IMG/VR virus record: IMGVR_UViG_3300017971_000410
Span: 1 to 44,752 of that record
Strand: one strand, 5' to 3'
Length of the DNA stretch: 44,752 nucleotides
From: a virus
In this document: positions 1-8,104 of the stretch, piece after piece
Numbering within the stretch: position 1 is the stretch's first letter
How the letters are laid out: the number at the start of each line of letters is the position of its first letter
Notes under the pieces: model-generated
Databases searched by the model: none
What the model was told of the DNA's origin: nothing
Seen by the model: the letters and a program-made list of their open reading frames with translations, nothing else
Translations under genes and position numbers: made by a program

Positions 1-246
1 AGATGAAGATGATGAACTACTACTTGACGATTCAGATGAAGATGAAGATGAAGAGCTACTCGACGATTCAGACGAAGATGATGAACTACTACTGCTGCTT
101 GATTCAGAAGATGATGACGATTCTGATGAAGATGAAGAACTACTACTGGATGATTCAGATGAACTTGAACTTGAACTACTACTCGACTCAGACGAAGATG
201 ATGAACTCGAACTTGATGACTCAGACGATGATGATGAAGATGAGCT
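1..246 (-). repeat. Ser/Glu low-complexity coding repeat
   Basis: On the minus strand this stretch encodes runs of five to ten Ser separated by single Glu. The Ser codons are mixed (TCA, TCT, TCG, AGT, AGC), so the conserved unit is the protein sequence rather than an exact DNA repeat. The repeat runs off the left edge, so its full length is unknown. Confidence 0.8.
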
Positions 247-1149
247 TGCCGCCGCATACTCATCAAAGCCAATATCCCAAGCACTGCGGGTATCGCCATC
301 TATGTCATCATCAAATGCGAAATTCCCATCAGCCGAAAGATCGGTGCCGTTACCACGGCAAACCGTATCATCACTATCTAGATGATAATCGTCATTATCT
401 GAATCTACATAGGTTGGATTTCCCTCTCCTTCGTCTATGTTGGTCGTATCGGTTACTGTTCCGCTGATCCCAACTGTTGCTTTTAATACATTATTTGTTG
501 CATAAATAGTTCCAGTGGTTGTACCTGATTCGTTTATCCCTTTGTCTATAGTATGAATTGTATTGTTAAAAATATAAATATCGCCAGCTGGTTCTTGGCA
601 ACGTACACCCTCATTACTATCTAATAATAAATTATTGACAAAATATACTTCACCGGAATCAGGTCGGCCATATATACATCTATTGTCCACTCCTGCATTC
701 GTACTTTCGTAAACCAGGCAACCAACAACAGCCGAATAACCAGAGTTAGAATCAAATTGTATGGTATTAATATAATTATTACCCGAAGTTGTTTTTGCTA
801 CAAGGTCTTGAATATACTGATATTCTTCGTCACAATTAATGACATAATTTTCTGGTGCCGATCTATGAAATTCGGCGCAACTGCCATCACTTTTCGGAAT
901 ACCGGAGTGTTTTGCCCCAGATGCAGGGCGGACAATACGGCAATAAGCAGCAGAATAAGTACCGCCACCCAGGATGACTCTATCATCATGCGCCCCGGCA
1001 TAAACCTCTAAAACCTCTGAAACCTCAGAAGAAGTTAAATCATTATCAGTAGCCGCCTCCCATGTAGCAACAGACGAGTAGTCCTTACCACCACCAGAAT
1101 CATAGCTACTGACATTTTCGTTTGTACCGGTTCTGCGACTGCTTGCCAT
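1..1149 (-). CDS. Ser-rich beta-helix-like adhesin or tail fibre protein, C-terminus cut by window edge
   Basis: The frame is open for 383 codons from an ATG at 1149 to the left edge without a stop. Its ATG overlaps the stop of the upstream gene (TAATG), so it belongs to the same operon. The first ~300 residues are Asn/Gly/Thr-rich with short repeated strands (YIFNNTIH, YATNNVL, YFVNNLLLDS), as in right-handed parallel beta-helix proteins, and end with DIGFDEY, a motif common at the end of such domains. After that come at least 80 residues that are nearly all Ser with Glu about every ten residues. No signal peptide is visible, unlike its neighbours. It is probably a virion fibre or adhesin with a flexible Ser/Glu stalk; the function is inferred. 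Confidence 0.7.
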   Translation of the reverse strand, partial: MASSRRTGTNENVSSYDSGGGKDYSSVATWEAATDNDLTSSEVSEVLEVYAGAHDDRVILGGGTYSAAYCRIVRPASGAKHSGIPKSDGSCAEFHRSAPENYVINCDEEYQYIQDLVAKTTSGNNYINTIQFDSNSGYSAVVGCLVYESTNAGVDNRCIYGRPDSGEVYFVNNLLLDSNEGVRCQEPAGDIYIFNNTIHTIDKGINESGTTTGTIYATNNVLKATVGISGTVTDTTNIDEGEGNPTYVDSDNDDYHLDSDDTVCRGNGTDLSADGNFAFDDDIDGDTRSAWDIGFDEYAAASSSSSSSSESSSSSSSSSSESSSSSSSSSSESSSSSSSSSSESSSSSESSSSSSSSSSSESSSSSSSSSSSESSSSSSSSSS

Positions 1150-1619
1150 TACAGGTAATTTCCAGTGACCTTATCAAACACAAGCCCTTCAACTCGAAAA
1201 GGCTTTCGAGGTGCAAGATAAGTTAGATTATCTTCATCCAAAATCATAAATGGTTGATAGATATCATTCGGGTTTTTTGCTCGATCAATATCAAAATCAG
1301 GAAAGTATTCTTTTAAGGTTCTTAACGGAATACAATAACGGCGCTTTTCATATCTTTTCCGCTTTTCCTCAAACCATCCTAAATATAGAGTTTTATCGTC
1401 AAATGCAGGCCCATCAAGTTTCCACAAATCTGTTTCTTCAAGCCCCTCAATTCTTAACCATATATAATCTTTTGTTTCCTTTGTACCGATCACATAATGA
1501 GGGTTGCGGACCGCAATAATATCTCCCACACAAGCCCTTTCGCTCGCTGGTATGTCGGGGCGATTAACAGTCAACACCGCCACTTCTACAACCGGCCATT
1601 TTCTCCAACGATAACCCAT
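1149..1619 (-). CDS. Hypothetical protein of the fibre operon
   Basis: About 156 residues, starting MGYRWRKWPVVEV. It has a mixed beta-rich sequence with many charged and aromatic residues (DYIWLRIEG, LYLGWFEEKRKRYEKRRY) and no signal peptide or membrane segment. I chose the ATG at 1619; a TTG at 1625 is an in-frame alternative that overlaps the upstream stop. Its stop overlaps the ATG of the Ser-rich protein and its start follows the preceding gene by 2 bp, which indicates translational coupling. The position between an ATTVLYR-family protein and the Ser-rich fibre suggests a virion accessory protein or chaperone. The family is not recognised. Confidence 0.6.
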   Translation of the reverse strand: MGYRWRKWPVVEVAVLTVNRPDIPASERACVGDIIAVRNPHYVIGTKETKDYIWLRIEGLEETDLWKLDGPAFDDKTLYLGWFEEKRKRYEKRRYCIPLRTLKEYFPDFDIDRAKNPNDIYQPFMILDEDNLTYLAPRKPFRVEGLVFDKVTGNYL

Positions 1620-1621
1620 GA

Positions 1622-2146
1622 TCAATCATCCTTTGATATTCGATTAACTACCGCATCCTTTAAATCCTGCAATGTTTTATTCGGCAGATTTGGCAAGGCC
1701 GCAACACCCGTTTTTACATCAGCGAGATTGTTCGCATTTGCTATGACCGTCTTATAGTCCATCAGCCATTCACGGACTGCGTTAAACTGATGCTCGATTA
1801 AAACATCAAATGTAGCTACCAGCAATCGCCGCATCGCAGGGTTTATATTGATCATATTACGAGCGCTATCAGCCTCTTGCTCTTTTTCATCATCATCTTC
1901 ATACGCCTGATAGCCGTCTATTTCCTGCTGAGTAGAGTTGCGCACCGTGGTATCGTCCCATTTTTTAGATATGCCGAGTATGCGACGTTCACCAGTTTCA
2001 ATATCAATGTAATTTGTTCCGTCAGTAAATGTAGGGTCAGTCAGCACTCCCCAGTATTTTGGGTCTGAATCAGCAAAGGTCTGCCCTTTTGTGGATATTT
2101 TGATTACTTCTCCAGATGACTTTCTATATAATACGGTTGTTGCCAT
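1622..2146 (-). CDS. ATTVLYR-family protein, cytoplasmic paralogue
   Basis: 174 residues without a signal peptide. It is clearly homologous to the product of 4107-4604. Both begin with TTVLYRxSSGEV, share GVLTDPxFxDG and VRNxTQQEIDG, and end NRISxDD. The N-terminal ~85 residues look like a small beta domain and the C-terminal half is helical and charged. The type is typical of phage fibre regions but no function is known to me. The start is an ATG at 2146. What is odd is that the paralogue carries the same domain behind a Sec signal peptide, so the two copies appear targeted to different compartments. Confidence 0.65.
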   Translation of the reverse strand: MATTVLYRKSSGEVIKISTKGQTFADSDPKYWGVLTDPTFTDGTNYIDIETGERRILGISKKWDDTTVRNSTQQEIDGYQAYEDDDEKEQEADSARNMININPAMRRLLVATFDVLIEHQFNAVREWLMDYKTVIANANNLADVKTGVAALPNLPNKTLQDLKDAVVNRISKDD

Positions 2147-2188
2147 TTTACTTTCCTTCTGTTACAAATTTATATACAATTTTAGTGC

Positions 2189-2530
2189 TCATGGAACCGC
2201 GTGCATATTTTTCGGTCCTAATGGTTTCACGAGCAATAGACAAGGGTCCGAATGCTCGCTTGTCCTCCCGTATTTATCCGTATATGTCGCAGTATAGACA
2301 TGTTCCTCATTTGGTAGACCTGATATATCATACCTGATTGACAAATCGTTTTCCAGTGCAATGTTATCAGCCACGATGATACCATCAGCGTATATGGTTG
2401 CCGATACGGGGCATTCAGTCAATTCCTCATCCCCACAAGGTCCATAAGGATCACTAATTAGATACGGTCCAGCCTGGCATATACTTACCATCACCAATAC
2501 TGCCAAAATTGCTAAGAATAGTTTTTTCAT
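2189..2530 (-). CDS. Small exported protein with Sec signal peptide
   Basis: 113 residues. The N-terminus MKKLFLAILAVLVMVSICQA is a textbook Sec signal peptide with likely cleavage before GPYLIS. The mature part (~93 residues) contains paired Cys (GPCGDEELTEC, then DPC) that could form disulfides, and an Ig-like beta pattern (SATIYADGIIV, EHVYTATYTDKYGR). Nine bases separate it from the upstream beta-helix gene, so the two are probably co-transcribed. It is likely periplasmic or surface exposed; the function is unknown. Confidence 0.65.
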   Translation of the reverse strand: MKKLFLAILAVLVMVSICQAGPYLISDPYGPCGDEELTECPVSATIYADGIIVADNIALENDLSIRYDISGLPNEEHVYTATYTDKYGRTSEHSDPCLLLVKPLGPKNMHAVP

Positions 2531-2539
2531 TTCTTCTCC

Positions 2540-4114
2540 TTAGTTTATCGAAACTCCCTGAAAAGATACGCCTTGGATGTTTGCATTTGTGCCATCTCCT
2601 TCCAACCCATAAGCCCCGATAATCCAAGTTGGATGCTGGTCTTCTTGAGCTTCGATTGTTACTGACGGTGGCGATGCTGTGTGATTTGTAATGTCGGGGT
2701 CAAGTAAATCATCGTAAGAATCTCCAAGGTCGTAGCCAGCATTAGCCACTACCCCATCAGCCGTACTTGTCGGCCAAAACTCGTCCGAAGCTGGATTTTT
2801 AAAGTCGGGATTATCGTCATAATTGTCGCCAGCATAGGACTGGCTGTTTAATTGAGTCGCAGTATAGTTTGATCCCTCAATTTCTGCAAAAGTATGTCCA
2901 TCTGCATCTTGATTGTAGTCATCACAAATATTATTATAAAACTCATAGCCAGACACAAGACCCTCAGTATCTACTACAAATATACATTCTCCACCGACCT
3001 TTTTGATAGCGTTATTATATATCTTATTTCCTATTACATCCCCAAGTCCACCGTCTATAGCACTAAGTTTTATGCCATGATTGTTTGAGTTGTTATCGTT
3101 ATCATAGATAGTATTATTATAGATCAAATTATTTGAGCTGTCATACGATGCATCTGTATACGATAGTATATCTATGCAGCCTTGATCTGATCTTGGGTGT
3201 TTAGCATTATTGCAAGACAAAACATTACCATAAATTTCGTTACTGTCGCCGCCGTATATTTCGATACCTTGCCCGTGATTTTTGCAGTAGTTAAATCTTA
3301 TAATATTGCTATCAGAATTATAGTTAAACCCAATGCAAAAATCCTCATGAGTAGATGACTCGTAAAAATAATTGTATTGTGTTGTATTATTCGTTCCATT
3401 TTGGTGCTGAACGCCCCCGTGGTCACTACCTGTACAATGGTTATATTGAAAAGTGTTGCTATCACCACATACCTGAAAACAATCACCACCAGAGGGAGCG
3501 GTTTCATCATCTTGGTCATCCAAATCAATTAAATTATATTCTATTAAATTGCTGTCTCCCCCATTGTCGCCATAACAACCGGCCTCTATACCTTCGCTGA
3601 CATAGAAAATATAGTTATACCTTGCCTTGTTATTATTAGACCTAAACCGTATCCCATATTCTGCTGTATCCAATTTTAGAGAATTTATCTCTATATAAGT
3701 TGAAGTAGCACTATCGGGAGTTACAATAAGGTCGGTCGAATCATAAGTCCCATAGAATCGGGGCTTTGTTAGTCCCCCCGAACAGTTTTGCCCAAAAGTT
3801 TCGTTTCCGCCATCCTCGTGACTGCCGTCTGCGTTATAAGCGCCAATTATTATATAATCCCCGGAAGTACCGCTGTTCGAAATGGAGATGTTTCCGTTAT
3901 AAGCCGTTCCGCATAATTGGCGGTAATCGTTACCAGTAGTGATAGTTAGGTCGGACCACTCATCAACAGGACCATCAGCCCCACCATCACATACATGAGT
4001 AGTGCCATCACCAGGAGTACCGCAATCAGGATTGATATAGTAATCCGCTCCCCACCCAGGCAAAGCGAAAGCTAAAATAAGAAGTATATATATGTAAAGA
4101 AGTCTTTTAATCAT
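2540..4114 (-). CDS. Exported right-handed beta-helix protein
   Basis: 524 residues. Residues 1-22 (MKRLLY-type basic start, hydrophobic core, PGWGA end) form a Sec signal peptide. The body is a right-handed parallel beta-helix of the pectate-lyase/NosD type, with many N-rich turns such as YNYIFYVSEG, IRFNYCKNHG, NLIYNNTIYDN and YEFYNNICDD. Such folds serve as tailspikes, polysaccharide lyases or surface adhesins. A tailspike would normally stay in the cytoplasm for assembly, so a signal peptide is unusual. No catalytic site was identified. Its start overlaps the end of the 4107-4604 gene by 8 bp. The fold call is good; the role is open. Confidence 0.75.
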   Translation of the reverse strand: MIKRLLYIYILLILAFALPGWGADYYINPDCGTPGDGTTHVCDGGADGPVDEWSDLTITTGNDYRQLCGTAYNGNISISNSGTSGDYIIIGAYNADGSHEDGGNETFGQNCSGGLTKPRFYGTYDSTDLIVTPDSATSTYIEINSLKLDTAEYGIRFRSNNNKARYNYIFYVSEGIEAGCYGDNGGDSNLIEYNLIDLDDQDDETAPSGGDCFQVCGDSNTFQYNHCTGSDHGGVQHQNGTNNTTQYNYFYESSTHEDFCIGFNYNSDSNIIRFNYCKNHGQGIEIYGGDSNEIYGNVLSCNNAKHPRSDQGCIDILSYTDASYDSSNNLIYNNTIYDNDNNSNNHGIKLSAIDGGLGDVIGNKIYNNAIKKVGGECIFVVDTEGLVSGYEFYNNICDDYNQDADGHTFAEIEGSNYTATQLNSQSYAGDNYDDNPDFKNPASDEFWPTSTADGVVANAGYDLGDSYDDLLDPDITNHTASPPSVTIEAQEDQHPTWIIGAYGLEGDGTNANIQGVSFQGVSIN

Positions 4115-4604
4115 CCGCGCTTATCCTGTTTCTAATTGCATTAAAAGCCTGTGAATAGTCTATTTGCGGCAGACCATGTTGCGCTCGTAAAACGTTTAGT
4201 TGATCGACAAGCTCTTTTATTAAAGCGATAAAAATTCTTCTATACTTCGGGTCGTTTTGCATTAAGCTTTTTGCATTTTCAGCTATTCGCGCGTTTTCAT
4301 CGCTTTCAACATATAAATCGAATCCATCAATCTCTTGCTGAGTTGCGTTTCTAACTGTTCCATTGTCATTTATTTTAGTATACCCAAGCCCTCTCGTTCC
4401 CTGTGGTGTTCTCCATTCATTTCCATCAGGGAAAGGAGGATCGGTTAGCACCCCAAAATAAGTAGCATCGAACTCTAAAAATTGACTATCGGACACACTT
4501 ATATCACAAACCTCCCCGCTTGAAATGCGATATAAGACAGTCGTTGCACTTGCGAAGTTAAACGATAAGAAAATAAAGATTGCAGCTAAAATTGTTTTTT
4601 TCAT
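4107..4604 (-). CDS. ATTVLYR-family protein, exported paralogue
   Basis: 165 residues starting at the ATG at 4604. I preferred this start because it creates the signal peptide MKKTILAAIFIFLSFNFASA, directly followed by TTVLYRISSGEV; a longer frame to 4664 would overlap the upstream gene and bury the signal. The mature protein matches the 1622-2146 product along most of its length (GVLTDPPF, VRNATQQEIDGF, RNRIS). The C-terminal half is helical. Presumably periplasmic. The function is unknown. Confidence 0.65.
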   Translation of the reverse strand: MKKTILAAIFIFLSFNFASATTVLYRISSGEVCDISVSDSQFLEFDATYFGVLTDPPFPDGNEWRTPQGTRGLGYTKINDNGTVRNATQQEIDGFDLYVESDENARIAENAKSLMQNDPKYRRIFIALIKELVDQLNVLRAQHGLPQIDYSQAFNAIRNRISADD

Positions 4605-4615
4605 AGTATAAATCC

Positions 4616-5572
4616 TTATGGAGTATAACAAGTCCAGGTTCCCTGGTTTTCCCACACTACCCATGTGCCATCAGTACGGCCGCGTAGTACAACAAAATCC
4701 CCAGCGGCTTTAGCGCTGTTATTTGTGATACCTTGCCCCTGTGTACAAGTAGTTCCATTAGGCAAAATAATGTAATCCGTTGCATTTGGCTTTATCTGTA
4801 ATGCATAGGTATTATTTCTATCCATTGCTCGTAATGTGCTTCCAACATCTGTATCACATAAACCAGAATCAGGGGCGGTTATAGTCTGGACTGCTCCCGA
4901 TCCAGTTGCATAAACCTCCTCATAGCAAACAGTGGACGAAGACAGATCATAATCGCCTGTTTGTGCTGTGCTCTTTATACCTGCATCGATATACATTGCC
5001 TCAATCCCGGCAGAAGAGTCGATCTTTCTATCTGTCTCCCAGGCATTATCACTTGCATCAAAACGAATTACTTCGGTATGAGTACCATTGATAACACATT
5101 CTATCCAAAAGTCACCGTACTCGGCATCCTCGGTAGTGGTAGTAAGATTAGAATATAGAGTGCAGGAAACCTCATCCGCATCATCGGCTCCTGCAGCATC
5201 ACTATCTCGAAATGGTAATTGAGGATCAGTATTACCCTCTGAATCTATACTTCCAACATTATTCAAATCATAGGTATTAACATCAAGATCCTGCCCAAGG
5301 GTGTGGAGAGCTTTAACGAGATTAGATACCTGGATCTTCTTAGATACCCCACCATCATTAATATAGATCTCATCCGAATCAGCAGGGATAGCAGCTAATT
5401 CCGTAAGATCAGAAAGCTTAGAGCTTGCTCCTACTCCAGCCGCAGCATCCAAATCCTCCTCAAGTTTGCTATCTTCTAAAGCCTCAATCCTGCGGTCAAG
5501 ATCAACAATCATCTTAGGAGTAGCACAACCTGCCAATAACAAAATTAAAAATAATAAAAATAGTCTTTTCAT
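4616..5572 (-). CDS. Lipoprotein with coiled-coil stem and beta-rich head
   Basis: 318 residues. The start MKRLFLLFLILLLAGC has a clear lipobox (LLAGC), so signal peptidase II processing and lipid anchoring are expected. Residues ~20-45 (IVDLDRRIEALEDSKLEEDLD) form a short coiled coil. The C-terminal ~100 residues are beta-rich (TYALQIKPNATDYIILPNGT, FVVLRGRTDGTWVVWENQG), similar in style to distal domains of phage fibres. Its ATG overlaps the stop of the transglutaminase-like gene. A lipid-anchored fibre-like protein would sit on the host surface or in the periplasm rather than on the virion. The role is inferred only. Confidence 0.65.
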   Translation of the reverse strand: MKRLFLLFLILLLAGCATPKMIVDLDRRIEALEDSKLEEDLDAAAGVGASSKLSDLTELAAIPADSDEIYINDGGVSKKIQVSNLVKALHTLGQDLDVNTYDLNNVGSIDSEGNTDPQLPFRDSDAAGADDADEVSCTLYSNLTTTTEDAEYGDFWIECVINGTHTEVIRFDASDNAWETDRKIDSSAGIEAMYIDAGIKSTAQTGDYDLSSSTVCYEEVYATGSGAVQTITAPDSGLCDTDVGSTLRAMDRNNTYALQIKPNATDYIILPNGTTCTQGQGITNNSAKAAGDFVVLRGRTDGTWVVWENQGTWTCYTP

Positions 5573-5991
5573 GCTGGTATCCCCACAAAGAATATTTTAT
5601 CGACTACACCGTCCGCTTCCCTGATAAGGTCAGTCTGTGGCTCAATGATCAGAATCTTCTCCTCCAATAAACAAATATTGCAGACATGAGCCCCTTGTTG
5701 ATGTTTGAATGAATGCCCTTTCACCTGCCCGAAAGGAATAGGATTATTAAATTTTAGCTTTACATTCTGCCCTACTTCTCTACTCACAGAGGCGCATAGC
5801 TGAAGTGCGAAATCATCACAATCAAATCTATAGCCCCTGAATTTAATTCTTTCTGTTTTATCATGCTTAACCAACCATCGCACATCATCCTCAGTCGGAT
5901 ATTCATATTCGTAATCATTCAGCCAGATATTCTTGCAGTCTGGCCAAAGTTTCCTTATCCTATTTCTAATCTCTTTATACGATATTCCCAT
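5569..5991 (-). CDS. Transglutaminase-like cysteine peptidase-fold protein
   Basis: 140 residues. The motif FDCDDFALQL (Cys58), then GAHVCN (His102) and IIEPQTD (acidic residue ~117-121) reproduce the Cys-His-Asp/Glu order of small transglutaminase-like proteins found in phages and bacteria. There is no signal peptide. It is the first gene of the leftmost operon; a 39-bp promoter-like repeat lies 35 bp upstream. The family includes peptidases and amidases, but this small version could also be inactive or structural. The fold is fairly likely; the substrate is unknown. Confidence 0.55.
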   Translation of the reverse strand: MGISYKEIRNRIRKLWPDCKNIWLNDYEYEYPTEDDVRWLVKHDKTERIKFRGYRFDCDDFALQLCASVSREVGQNVKLKFNNPIPFGQVKGHSFKHQQGAHVCNICLLEEKILIIEPQTDLIREADGVVDKIFFVGIPA

Positions 5992-6026
5992 ATTATAATA
6001 TACCTTAGTACTAATTTAAAAAGAAA

Positions 6027-6065
6027 GTTTAATATAGGCTAAATGAGGCTGTTTAAAGCTATGTT
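6027..6065 (-). promoter_or_regulatory. 39-bp promoter-like repeat, copy 1
   Basis: This segment matches 16779-16817 at 38 of 39 positions. Read on the minus strand it contains AGCCTCATTTAGCCTATATT, with TATATT as a possible -10. It ends 35 bp before the ATG at 5991; the other copy ends 30 bp before its gene. The conserved position, orientation and intergenic location argue for a phage promoter or regulator site. Confidence 0.55.
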
Positions 6066-6078
6066 CTAAAGCTTTCTA

Positions 6079-7143
6079 TTACCTCACATATATCCTATTT
6101 ACAGATGTGATCCCTCTCTTACTGTCAATCAGTAGAAGGGATTGCTGAGGGCGTTCAAACCCGACCTTAGATGCAATCGAGTAAGCACTATAACCGATCA
6201 CTGACCCATTCGCTAAGAATAGATCAGGGTTCATAAATTTATGCCAATGCCCCATTACATCCAAATCTGCTTTACGTCCTTTATTCCATTCCAAGATGGC
6301 TTTATTAGCAGGAATCGTCACACCACCTATACCTCCATAATAACGGATTTTATCACCATGATGGAATCGCAACATCACATCATAAATCTGTTTATAAAGG
6401 TGGTAGCCCTGCGCGATATCAAAACTAACATTATCATCACCGGCATACCATAGCTCAAGGAATTTATACATTAGCCACTCATAGCTATGCTTCACCCTAG
6501 TAGATGCCCGGCTATAACCTTCCTTGCTGTCCCTGCCATGGTTACCATCACAGCCGATAATTATAATTTTATCAAACATCCCTTCTTCTTTCAAAAGACG
6601 GATACCTGATATAATCCTATCCAGGCAAAACAGGATCTCTTCCTGAGGACTGCCTTCATTAGTCTCCTTCGCATCATCATAAAACATATTAGTAATTAGA
6701 TCTCCAAGGAAAGCTAACACGAATGTATTTATTTCAATTCTTGATCGAAGGACATCCACCCATGCTAAACATCCCTGAAAAAATCTCTCTATACTCTCCC
6801 TTGCAATCTTACTGTTATAAACATTCAAGCCGCTGACTGTGGCAGGATCAACCACCTCCAGTGAATGCCAATCAGATGCAATCCCAATAATAGTTCCTTC
6901 TGCCGTACCAGTCTTCTTAGATCTTGTAATAGGTTTTGGCTCGACATATGATCTTGCCAGTAAATCAAGCCACGAGCTTGACTGCTTAAACTGTTCAAAA
7001 TCATCCCTTAGCAAATTGTAATCATTATCCTTACGTCTTAATTGGCGCCTAAGGTTTTCAATCGCGGCATCTACCTCATGTTGTTTTGCGGCATCTACCT
7101 CTTCTTTAAATTTCTCAATAGGAGTCTTTTTTTCATCAGTCAT
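6079..7143 (-). CDS. Calcineurin-like metallophosphoesterase
   Basis: 354 residues. Residues ~10-60 are a charged coiled coil. The catalytic core has the metallophosphoesterase motifs in order: SDWH (Asp91, His93), LGDLI, GCDGNHGR, RFHHGD and GHWH, so the two-metal site looks complete. Enzymes of this fold hydrolyse phosphomonoesters, phosphodiesters or DNA. I chose the ATG at 7143 because GGAGGT sits 7 bp upstream; a GTG at 7158 is in frame but would use that Shine-Dalgarno as coding sequence. It directly follows an HTH gene, a pairing that suggests action on DNA, which is inferred. Confidence 0.75.
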   Translation of the reverse strand: MTDEKKTPIEKFKEEVDAAKQHEVDAAIENLRRQLRRKDNDYNLLRDDFEQFKQSSSWLDLLARSYVEPKPITRSKKTGTAEGTIIGIASDWHSLEVVDPATVSGLNVYNSKIARESIERFFQGCLAWVDVLRSRIEINTFVLAFLGDLITNMFYDDAKETNEGSPQEEILFCLDRIISGIRLLKEEGMFDKIIIIGCDGNHGRDSKEGYSRASTRVKHSYEWLMYKFLELWYAGDDNVSFDIAQGYHLYKQIYDVMLRFHHGDKIRYYGGIGGVTIPANKAILEWNKGRKADLDVMGHWHKFMNPDLFLANGSVIGYSAYSIASKVGFERPQQSLLLIDSKRGITSVNRIYVR

Positions 7144-7148
7144 ATGGA

Positions 7149-7610
7149 TTACCTCCACCCATTAATTATTTCTCTCATTTTATCAATTATATCAGGATGG
7201 CCCCATATAATAACTCCATCCTTGCGGACTTGAAGATGCTTATACTCCTCGGCATATCGCCTCCACTTACCAATCGAGACACCGCATTTAATCCTGAAAT
7301 CTTTATCCTCCATGTAGCCAGGTTCATCATTGATTACCAAGCACTTATCAATTCCTTCCTCTATCTTTTTAGGTATAATGTAGCCATCATCATACTTGCT
7401 TCTAAACTCATTTAGGGTTCCAGCTGAAATATCTCCCTTCTTAATAGTAGATTGAATAATTGATCCTTTCCTGAATTTATTGATCACTTTTCTAATTGTT
7501 GCCCTATGGACACCTAATCTTTTAGCTAATTCGGTTTTATTGAGTGTTGGCCCATATTCATCATACTCGTCTAATATTTGATCTTTAATCTCATCCGGCA
7601 ATGGTTTCAT
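7149..7610 (-). CDS. Helix-turn-helix DNA-binding protein
   Basis: 153 residues. Residues ~22-45 (LNKTELAKRLGVHRATIRKV) form a homeodomain-like/resolvase-type HTH. The C-terminal half has a second basic helical segment (KCGVSIGKWRRYAEEYKH), which might be another winged or HTH element. It ends 5 bp before the phosphoesterase start and its own ATG overlaps the upstream stop. It may guide the neighbouring phosphoesterase to DNA or act as a regulator. Confidence 0.6.
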   Translation of the reverse strand: MKPLPDEIKDQILDEYDEYGPTLNKTELAKRLGVHRATIRKVINKFRKGSIIQSTIKKGDISAGTLNEFRSKYDDGYIIPKKIEEGIDKCLVINDEPGYMEDKDFRIKCGVSIGKWRRYAEEYKHLQVRKDGVIIWGHPDIIDKMREIINGWR

Positions 7611-7864
7611 TCTTCAGCCTCCATGAATTCTATCAGGTAATCCATGATGTCTCTCTTACTAAGCTCAAGCAAGAAAAATAAATCACTGATTTTTATTTCT
7701 CTATCTCGAGAGCCCATCTTTATTACTCTATGAGATTCACCTTGAGCCATCAGTACAAAGTCATCAAACTTGTCATCGGAAATTATATCTTCAACCTCGG
7801 ATAGGAACTCCTTGGCATTGTACATTCTGTGGTAATTTCTATAATCCGATAATTTTTCTACCAT
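7607..7864 (-). CDS. Small acidic hypothetical protein
   Basis: 85 residues, helical and acidic (EVEDIISDDKFDDFVLM, DIMDYLIEFMEAEE). No membrane segment or metal-binding motif is visible. Its stop overlaps the ATG of the HTH gene and its start is 3 bp from the upstream stop, so it is part of the operon. Not recognised. Confidence 0.5.
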   Translation of the reverse strand: MVEKLSDYRNYHRMYNAKEFLSEVEDIISDDKFDDFVLMAQGESHRVIKMGSRDREIKISDLFFLLELSKRDIMDYLIEFMEAEE

Positions 7865-7867
7865 TAT

Positions 7868-8104
7868 TTAATCACATGGAAACTGGAGCTTGGAGCTATA
7901 TAAATCATCAATTACATACTCTGTATCATAATCATAATCAATTTTATGTGATACAGAGATATTACCATAAAACCAATCTAACCAATCAGCAAAAGCCTCA
8001 CTCTGTTTACAATCCTCGCAGGGTGGATACCTTTTATCAAGATCCTTGTGCTGGCAGGTCTTGCACGGGCACCGTATCTCTTCCACAACTCGAAACAACT
8101 TCAC
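7868..8104 (-). CDS. Small zinc-finger-like protein, GTG start
   Basis: 78 residues. Residues 12-32 contain C-x-C-x2-C-x11-C-x2-C with the core HKDLDK, which matches the N-terminus of the 36924-37415 product (C-x2-C-x2-FKDIDK-x5-C-x2-C). This suggests a shared zinc-binding module. The rest is acidic and aromatic. The start is a GTG with AAGGAG about 7 bp upstream, which decides it despite a 68-bp overlap with the end of the preceding gene. The function is unknown. Confidence 0.5.
   Translation of the reverse strand: MKLFRVVEEIRCPCKTCQHKDLDKRYPPCEDCKQSEAFADWLDWFYGNISVSHKIDYDYDTEYVIDDLYSSKLQFPCD

Noticed and set aside
3-467. 154-codon plus-strand frame rich in Met/Lys/Tyr
   Set aside because: It is the antisense of the Ser/Glu repeat of the minus-strand fibre gene; its composition simply mirrors that repeat.
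6079-7158. GTG at 7158 as start of the metallophosphoesterase
   Set aside because: The GGAGGT just before the ATG at 7143 fixes the start there.
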